From Pseudomonas anguilliseptica (GTDB lineage Bacteria; Pseudomonadota; Gammaproteobacteria; Pseudomonadales; Pseudomonadaceae), in assembly GCF_900105355.1 (NCBI RefSeq), contig NZ_FNSC01000001.1, positions 3,720,001-3,784,000 of the forward strand: a DNA stretch of 64,000 nt. Direction: 5' to 3'. This document shows, one piece after another, positions 59,883 through 64,000 of this stretch. The position numbers and the translations under genes are program-made. Each line of letters begins with the position of its first letter. The first letter of the stretch is position 1. Below the pieces are notes generated by a model. It ran no database searches. It saw only the letters and a list, made by a program, of their open reading frames with translations, and was not told the origin of the DNA.

Positions 59883-59910
59883 GCGGCAAGCTCGGCTTCG
59901 CGCTTGCCGC
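59883..59910 (+). terminator. Hairpin after pyrF
   Basis: GCGGCAAGC and GCTTGCCGC pair perfectly over 9 bp with a 10-base loop; no T tract follows, so termination would need Rho or be partial. Confidence 0.45.
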
Positions 59911-59927
59911 CTAAATCCGTTTGAGAA

Positions 59928-59939
59928 ATTGTATACAAT
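59928..59939. promoter_or_regulatory. 12-bp palindrome ATTGTATACAAT upstream of queF
   Basis: ATTGTATACAAT is a perfect palindrome 31 bases before the queF start. It also resembles a TATACA/TATACT -10 box, so it may be promoter, operator or both. TTGTATACAA is a known motif of GntR-type operators in general; no such regulator is near. Confidence 0.4.
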
Positions 59940-59969
59940 CGCTGCATTTCGACCAGTCAGGTTTTCTCC

Positions 59970-60800
59970 ATGCATCCCGCCGCCGAAGATTCGCCACTGG
60001 GCAAATCCAGTGAGTACATCGCTAGCTACACCCCGTCTCTGTTGTTTCCGATTCCGCGTGCTGCCAAGTGGGCTGAGCTGGGCCTGAGTGCCGAAACCCT
60101 GCCGTATCAGGGCGTGGATTTCTGGAACTGTTTTGAGTTGTCCTGGTTGTTGCCATCCGGCAAACCGGTGGTGGCCATGGGCGAGTTCGCCATTCCGGCC
60201 GACTCGCCAAATATCATCGAGTCGAAATCCTTCAAGCTGTACCTCAATTCGCTGAATCAGTCGGTATTCAACAGTGCTGACGAGCTGGTGGCGGTATTGG
60301 TACAGGATCTCTCGGCAGCCGCCGGCAAGCCTGTTGGCGTGCGCGTGCGCAGCCTGGCTGAGGTAATGGCTGAAGGTGTGCAGGCCGCGCCAGGCGTCTG
60401 TATCGACGAGCTGGATGTAGCCATCAGCAACTATGAGCAGCCGCAGCCTGAGCTGCTGCACTGTGATGCCGCGCGAGTGGTCGAAGAGAGCCTGCACAGC
60501 CATTTGCTCAAATCCAATTGTCCGGTCACCGGCCAGCCGGACTGGGGTACGTTGGTGGTGCAGTACCGCGGTCTGGCACTGGATCACGCCAGTCTGCTGG
60601 CCTATCTGGTGAGCTTTCGCCAGCATGCGGATTTTCACGAGCAGTGTGTGGAGCGAATCTTTCTCGACCTGCAGCGCCTGCTCAAGCCTGAGCATCTGAC
60701 GGTGTATGCGCGTTATGTGCGCCGTGGCGGGTTGGACATCAACCCCTACCGCAGCAGCGGGCCCATCAGCCCTGATAATCAACGTTTGGCGCGCCAGTAA
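59970..60800 (+). CDS. queF: NADPH-dependent 7-cyano-7-deazaguanine reductase
   Basis: 276 residues, the long two-domain (E. coli-type) QueF. It reduces preQ0 to preQ1 in queuosine synthesis. The QueF motif is [15 protein letters not shown] (residues 84-98) and the catalytic Cys184 and Asp191 are in [14 protein letters not shown]. The start ATG is 59970. No preQ1 riboswitch was recognised in the 93-base leader. A bidirectional terminator follows. Confidence 0.94.
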   Translation: MHPAAEDSPLGKSSEYIASYTPSLLFPIPRAAKWAELGLSAETLPYQGVDFWNCFELSWLLPSGKPVVAMGEFAIPADSPNIIESKSFKLYLNSLNQSVFNSADELVAVLVQDLSAAAGKPVGVRVRSLAEVMAEGVQAAPGVCIDELDVAISNYEQPQPELLHCDAARVVEESLHSHLLKSNCPVTGQPDWGTLVVQYRGLALDHASLLAYLVSFRQHADFHEQCVERIFLDLQRLLKPEHLTVYARYVRRGGLDINPYRSSGPISPDNQRLARQ

Positions 60801-60804
60801 TGCA

Positions 60805-60829
60805 AAACCCCAGCTAGGCTGGGGTTTTC
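60805..60829. terminator. Bidirectional terminator between queF and the DUF4404 gene
   Basis: AAAACCCCAGC and GCTGGGGTTTT pair perfectly around TAG. Confidence 0.88.
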
Positions 60830-60845
60830 GTTAGCGCTGCGGTGT

Positions 60846-61112
60846 TTAGATGCCCATGTTGGCCAGGCTCTGCACGATATTGCGCAGGGTGCCGGCGAGG
60901 GTTGGGTGACTGGCTTCGAAGCGCTCCACCGCGAGGTTGACCCCGTCGATCAGGGTTGCGTCAGGTGCAGCGGCAGCCTGACGGGCCAGCTGCAATTCAA
61001 TTTCCTGGGTCAGTACAAACAGCTCGGCGCGTTCCTCTTCACTCAACGGTGGCTGTTCAGCCAGTTGGTCGCGCAGGTCTTGCAGTTGTTGCTGCAGGCG
61101 GCTTGCAGGCAT
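60846..61112 (-). CDS. DUF4404 family protein
   Basis: 88 residues, all helical. The start MPASRLQQQLQDLRDQLAE and end FEASHPTLAGTLRNIVQSLA fit DUF4404, a small pseudomonad family of unknown role. GGAGAACTCC-like sequence lies ahead of ATG 61112; an in-frame start 63 bases earlier is less likely. It is convergent with queF and downstream of the HAD-like gene (148-base gap). Confidence 0.82.
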   Translation of the reverse strand: MPASRLQQQLQDLRDQLAEQPPLSEEERAELFVLTQEIELQLARQAAAAPDATLIDGVNLAVERFEASHPTLAGTLRNIVQSLANMGI

Positions 61113-61260
61113 GGAGTTCTCCCTTTGGTAGTCGACAGATTGACTGACCTTACGCAGGGGCGAAAGGTTCTGCATGCCTTCAGGTTAATCCAAGCCGGCA
61201 GGCTTTGCTTGCTTTGGATCAAGCGTGAGGCATTGATTCGACCGGCATTCTGGCGCTTGC

Positions 61261-61971
61261 TCAGGGCTTTTCGCCCTTGTGCCGACGCAGGCTGAGATCC
61301 GCCAGGCAGGTAGGCAGGTCGCTGAGCTGGTCGATGACCGAATGCACACCCAAACGATACAGGCTGAGGGTGGCCTGGCTACGCAGTCGATCGCGTTCGC
61401 TCATCGACAGACTTTGCCAATCGGCCGGTGCCAGGCCGCAAAGCGGGCCGCTGATGGCCAGGCCGATGGTCCAGATGCCGGCATTCAGAGCTGCTTGTAG
61501 CAGGCGCGGTTCGCCACTGACCAAGACGCAGCCTTCAAGCTGATCAACCTGCAGCTCTATCAGGCTGCGCCAGATGGAGTCGGGTGCCGGCCATGGGCGA
61601 GTGCTATGACTGGGTGTGCCGGGTAGCCAGTCCGGGAGTGCGCCGGCCAGGCTGATGCTGGCGTCGCGCGGCAGTTCATCCAGCCAGGCGCAGGGCACGA
61701 TCTGTTGGTGCAGCTGTTCAAGCAGGGGCAGGGCAGCAGGCGTGGCTTCGGCATGCTCGCATGCGGTTTCGCAGAGAGCCTGCTGATAGGCCTGCCACTC
61801 TTCAGCCAAGGGTTCACGGCCTAGGGCCAGCTGCAGGCTCTGCTGATTGGCTGCCTTTGGGTAGAGGCGCTGCAGGGTCAGAGGGATGGTGCGTGCGCCG
61901 AAATCAACCAGGCAGCCGGACAGGCTAAATAGAATGGCGGTGAAGGCGGGCGAGCTGGCGGGCGTTTGCAT
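61261..61971 (-). CDS. HAD-superfamily protein lacking the catalytic Asp pair (PhnX-like)
   Basis: 236 residues. The N-terminal motif aligns with the HAD DxDxT loop but reads ILFSLSGCLVDFG: both catalytic Asp are Ser (16 and 18) and Thr is Cys. The following DFGARTIPL resembles phosphonoacetaldehyde hydrolase (VDFGS), but no Schiff-base Lys region is evident. Later motifs are VLVSGEPRLLQAALNAGIWT, matching the usual VGDxxxDxxxGxxAG with loss of the acidic residues. It is probably not a phosphatase and may be structural or regulatory. It lies next to the DUF4404 gene on the same strand; I recall a similar gene near queF in P. aeruginosa. Confidence 0.8.
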   Translation of the reverse strand: MQTPASSPAFTAILFSLSGCLVDFGARTIPLTLQRLYPKAANQQSLQLALGREPLAEEWQAYQQALCETACEHAEATPAALPLLEQLHQQIVPCAWLDELPRDASISLAGALPDWLPGTPSHSTRPWPAPDSIWRSLIELQVDQLEGCVLVSGEPRLLQAALNAGIWTIGLAISGPLCGLAPADWQSLSMSERDRLRSQATLSLYRLGVHSVIDQLSDLPTCLADLSLRRHKGEKP

Positions 61972-62196
61972 GTGCCGTCCTTGAAAATGGTCTAGTCCAG
62001 GCTAGCGCATGCAGGTTACAGACAGATGAAGGCTTGTTTGCACTGGCGACAATTACTGGGCTCTACGGCAACAGACGGTATGATTTTCAGCTATTTTTTC
62101 GTCCGCTATGCTGCCTATTTATAGAGTTGGCGCTTTATACTGCGCGGCCTGATTTGGCGCCTGTGGCAGCCTGAGCATTTTCAAGGAGCGACTGTG

Positions 62197-62898
62197 ATGC
62201 GTATGACCGGTGCGAGCTGGATTGAACGATTGAGCCTGTTGATTGCTTGTACCGGCGTGCTGTTGCTGCCTGCACTGGCGCAAGCCAACGAAGAAGACCC
62301 GTGGCAGGGTTACAACCGCTTTATGTTTCGGGTCAACGATAACGTTGATACCTATACCCTCAAGCCGTTGGCCAAGGGTTATCAGGCGGTGACGCCACAG
62401 TTTCTTGAAGATGGCGTGCATAACGTCTTCCGCAATATCGGTGATATCGGCAACCTGGCCAACAACCTGCTGCAGGGCAAGTTGCATGATGCCGGGGTCG
62501 ACGGTGGCCGCTTGATCTTCAATACCACCTTCGGCCTGCTGGGCTTCTTCGATGTGGGCAGCGCGATGGGCCTGCAGCGCAGCGATGAGGATTTCGGCCA
62601 GACCATGGGGGTGTGGGGGCTCGATAGTGGGCCTTACGTCGTGCTGCCGCTTTTGGGGCCGAGCACCGTGCGTGATGCCTTCGGCAAGGTGCCGGACAGC
62701 ATGCTGACTGCGCCTGCGTTTATCGATCATGTGCCGACGCGCAATGTGGTGAGCGGCGTTCAGGCGGTTGACCTGCGGGCCAGCTTGCTCAAGGCTGAGC
62801 GCATGGTCAGCGGTGACAAATACATCTTTATCCGTAACGCCTACCTGCAGAATCGCGAATTCAAAGTGCGTGACGGTGAGGTCGAAGACGATTTTTGA
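62197..62898 (+). CDS. mlaA: MlaA/VacJ outer-membrane phospholipid-transport protein
   Basis: 233 residues. MlaA forms a ring in the outer membrane that removes surface phospholipids and passes them to MlaC. Family segments are WQGYNRFMFRVNDNVDTYTL, NVFRNIGDIGNLANNLLQG and FGQTMGVWGLDSGPYVVLPLLGP (in part). The N-terminus could be cut by signal peptidase I at AQA-NEE; a LIAC lipobox-like run at residues 15-18 precedes most of the hydrophobic stretch and is poorly placed. AAGGAG lies 8 bases before ATG 62197; a GTG just upstream is in frame. Other mla genes are not nearby. Confidence 0.92.
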   Translation: MRMTGASWIERLSLLIACTGVLLLPALAQANEEDPWQGYNRFMFRVNDNVDTYTLKPLAKGYQAVTPQFLEDGVHNVFRNIGDIGNLANNLLQGKLHDAGVDGGRLIFNTTFGLLGFFDVGSAMGLQRSDEDFGQTMGVWGLDSGPYVVLPLLGPSTVRDAFGKVPDSMLTAPAFIDHVPTRNVVSGVQAVDLRASLLKAERMVSGDKYIFIRNAYLQNREFKVRDGEVEDDF

Positions 62899-62910
62899 TG
62901 CCGTTGGGTC

Positions 62911-62946
62911 AATAAAAAGGCGGCCGTTACGGGCCGCCTTTTTATT
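62911..62946. terminator. Bidirectional terminator between mlaA and PilZ genes
   Basis: AATAAAAAGGCGGCC and GGCCGCCTTTTTATT pair perfectly over 15 bp. Confidence 0.88.
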
Positions 62947-62957
62947 GTCCGAGCATT

Positions 62958-63257
62958 TCAGCTCATGGAAATAATCGCCAAGCCTAATGCTTGGCGGCCG
63001 TCTTCCATCGTGCTGACGCGCATCACTTCGGCTTGGGCATCCAGGCCGCGTAATTCGTTGTGATCAGAGGCGATGTGTACACGTACCTTGTCGCCCATCT
63101 TTACTGCGCTTTCAGCTTCCAGCTGCATGCCTGTGCTGGACAGGTCGAGGCACAGTGCGGGAATTTCCTTGCCGTCATGGTGCAGGGTGACGGGGGTCTC
63201 TAGCCGCATGCGGATGTAATCGCGTTTTTCACTGTAGGCACGATCATTTTGGCTCAT
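62958..63257 (-). CDS. PilZ-domain protein
   Basis: 99 residues, a single PilZ domain. c-di-GMP ligands are suggested by YSEKRDYIRMRLETP (RxxxR) and CLDLSSTGMQLE (D/NxSxxG). It probably relays c-di-GMP to a partner protein. GAGGAA lies ahead of ATG 63257. It is divergent from the RssB-like gene and convergent with mlaA; the order mlaA-PilZ-rssB occurs in P. aeruginosa as I recall. Confidence 0.88.
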   Translation of the reverse strand: MSQNDRAYSEKRDYIRMRLETPVTLHHDGKEIPALCLDLSSTGMQLEAESAVKMGDKVRVHIASDHNELRGLDAQAEVMRVSTMEDGRQALGLAIISMS

Positions 63258-63472
63258 GGGCTTTTTCCTCTTGTTATGGGGGCTGTCCTGCAGCTCTTAT
63301 AACCTTGGCCGATTTGAGGTGTAAAGTCGTGCGGCGACGACCGGCACACGCTTGAATCACGTAGCGGATGGGAGTACCGTCTGCGCCTTGAAGCAAGCCG
63401 AGTTCGCGCGTCCAGGCGGTTGCCCTGACGTATAAGCCAACCCATACCCGGCGCAGTTTGCCTGGATACCTC

Positions 63473-64000
63473 ATGCACAAAACCAGTGCCACGCTGCTGA
63501 TAATCGATGACGACGACGTAGTGCGTGCGAGCCTCGCAGCCTACCTGGAAGACAGTGGTTTTCATGTGCTGCAGGCTGTCAATGGCTTGCAGGGGCTGGA
63601 AGTCTTTCATGCCGAGTCGCCGGATCTGGTGATCTGCGATCTGCGTATGCCGCAAGTCGATGGTCTCGAGCTGATTCGCCGCATCAATGCCCTGCAAGTG
63701 GAAACCCCGGTAATCGTGGTGTCTGGTGCTGGTGTGATGAGCGATGCCGTCGAAGCCTTGCGCTTGGGTGCAGCCGATTACCTGATCAAACCCCTGGCCG
63801 ATCTTGCCGTGCTTGAGCATTCAGTGCGTCGTGCGCTGGATCGCGCCAATTTGCGCCTGGAAAACCAGCGCTACCGCGACGAGTTGGAAACCGCCAACCG
63901 CGAACTGCAGGCCAGCCTGCACCTGTTGCAGGAAGATCAGAACGCCGGGCGCCAGGTGCAGATGAATATGCTGCCGGTAACGCCGTGGCAGGCTGATAGC
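63473..64000 (+). CDS. rssB: RssB-like response regulator (partial, 3' end outside window)
   Basis: 176 codons are visible. The receiver domain (residues 1-120) has the acidic pair IIDDDD, phospho-acceptor Asp56 in VICDLRMPQVDG, Thr/Ser in VVSGAG and Lys in YLIKPLAD. A helical linker (RYRDELETANRELQASL) leads to NAGRQVQMNMLP, the usual beginning of the PP2C-like phosphatase domain of pseudomonad RssB. In Pseudomonas RssB acts with the anti-sigma antagonist RssC on RpoS. The start is ATG 63473; the frame is open at the window end, so the stop and the phosphatase domain are not seen. Confidence 0.88.
   Translation, partial: MHKTSATLLIIDDDDVVRASLAAYLEDSGFHVLQAVNGLQGLEVFHAESPDLVICDLRMPQVDGLELIRRINALQVETPVIVVSGAGVMSDAVEALRLGAADYLIKPLADLAVLEHSVRRALDRANLRLENQRYRDELETANRELQASLHLLQEDQNAGRQVQMNMLPVTPWQADS

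Noticed and set aside
59877..59969. preQ1 riboswitch in the queF leader
   Set aside because: The only structure is the pyrF 3' hairpin; no H-type pseudoknot with the A-rich preQ1-binding tail was recognised.
1..64000. CRISPR array or cas genes
   Set aside because: No regularly spaced direct repeats of 25-40 bases and no Cas-like protein were seen.

Overview
The window reads as chromosome of a Pseudomonas species (sensu lato). Coding is dense and GC-rich. Housekeeping proteins (FolE2, PrmB, AroC, EarP/EF-P, PyrF, QueF, MlaA, RssB-like) look pseudomonad, and from memory several gene neighbourhoods (folE2-Smr-hydrolase-prmB-aroC; thiolase-FadJ-like; earP-efp; queF-HAD-mlaA-PilZ-rssB) match P. 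aeruginosa order. No rRNA operon and no CRISPR array were seen; one tRNA-Ser(GGA) is present.

Layout. 0-6.65 kb is the remnant of a Pf1/Pf4-like filamentous prophage on the minus strand: ParD-like antitoxin, integrase, replication initiator, Zot/gpI, a gp6-like protein and the C-terminal part of coat protein A. The integrase is split by an IS5-family insertion, and the other half of the phage (major coat, ssDNA-binding protein, N-terminus of CoaA) is missing, so it cannot make virions. 6.7-31.4 kb is core genome: folate, L3 methylation, a large SSS-type hybrid sensor kinase, chorismate synthase, DNA alkylation repair (alkA-ogt), a chemoreceptor, and a Baeyer-Villiger monooxygenase-esterase-SDR operon with its divergent AraC regulator. 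31.5-36.7 kb holds a glutamine amidotransferase and the ATP-grasp / alpha-E / transglutaminase-like operon, which is interrupted by a second IS5 copy. 37-42.3 kb has cytochrome c/rhodanese genes and a fatty acid oxidation pair. 43.4-57.3 kb is the degraded zone: a third IS5 copy, an IS66-family element inside a solute-binding protein gene, and frameshifted CorA-like, chemoreceptor and TauE/SafE-like genes beside intact plsC, earP and efp. 57.3-64 kb is again core: LysR, DUF1127, pyrF, queF, DUF4404, a degenerate HAD protein, mlaA, PilZ and the start of an RssB-like regulator.

How genes work together. EarP rhamnosylates Arg32 of EF-P encoded just downstream. AlkA and Ogt both repair alkylated DNA. 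The BVMO, esterase and SDR form an overlapping operon suited to ketone-to-ester-to-alcohol/acid conversion. The thiolase and FadJ-like protein supply the last three steps of beta-oxidation.

The main points for follow-up are insertion and decay events that can be reconstructed to the base: TTAA, CTAA and CTAG duplications around the IS5 copies, AGATGACC around IS66, a lost Shine-Dalgarno at the alpha-E gene, a transglutaminase that appears to lack its catalytic Cys, an acireductone-dioxygenase-like protein without most metal ligands, a HAD protein without its nucleophile, and several families of short inverted-repeat elements, one of which seems to supply the start of a secreted phosphatase. 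I did not find a clearly new multi-gene system.
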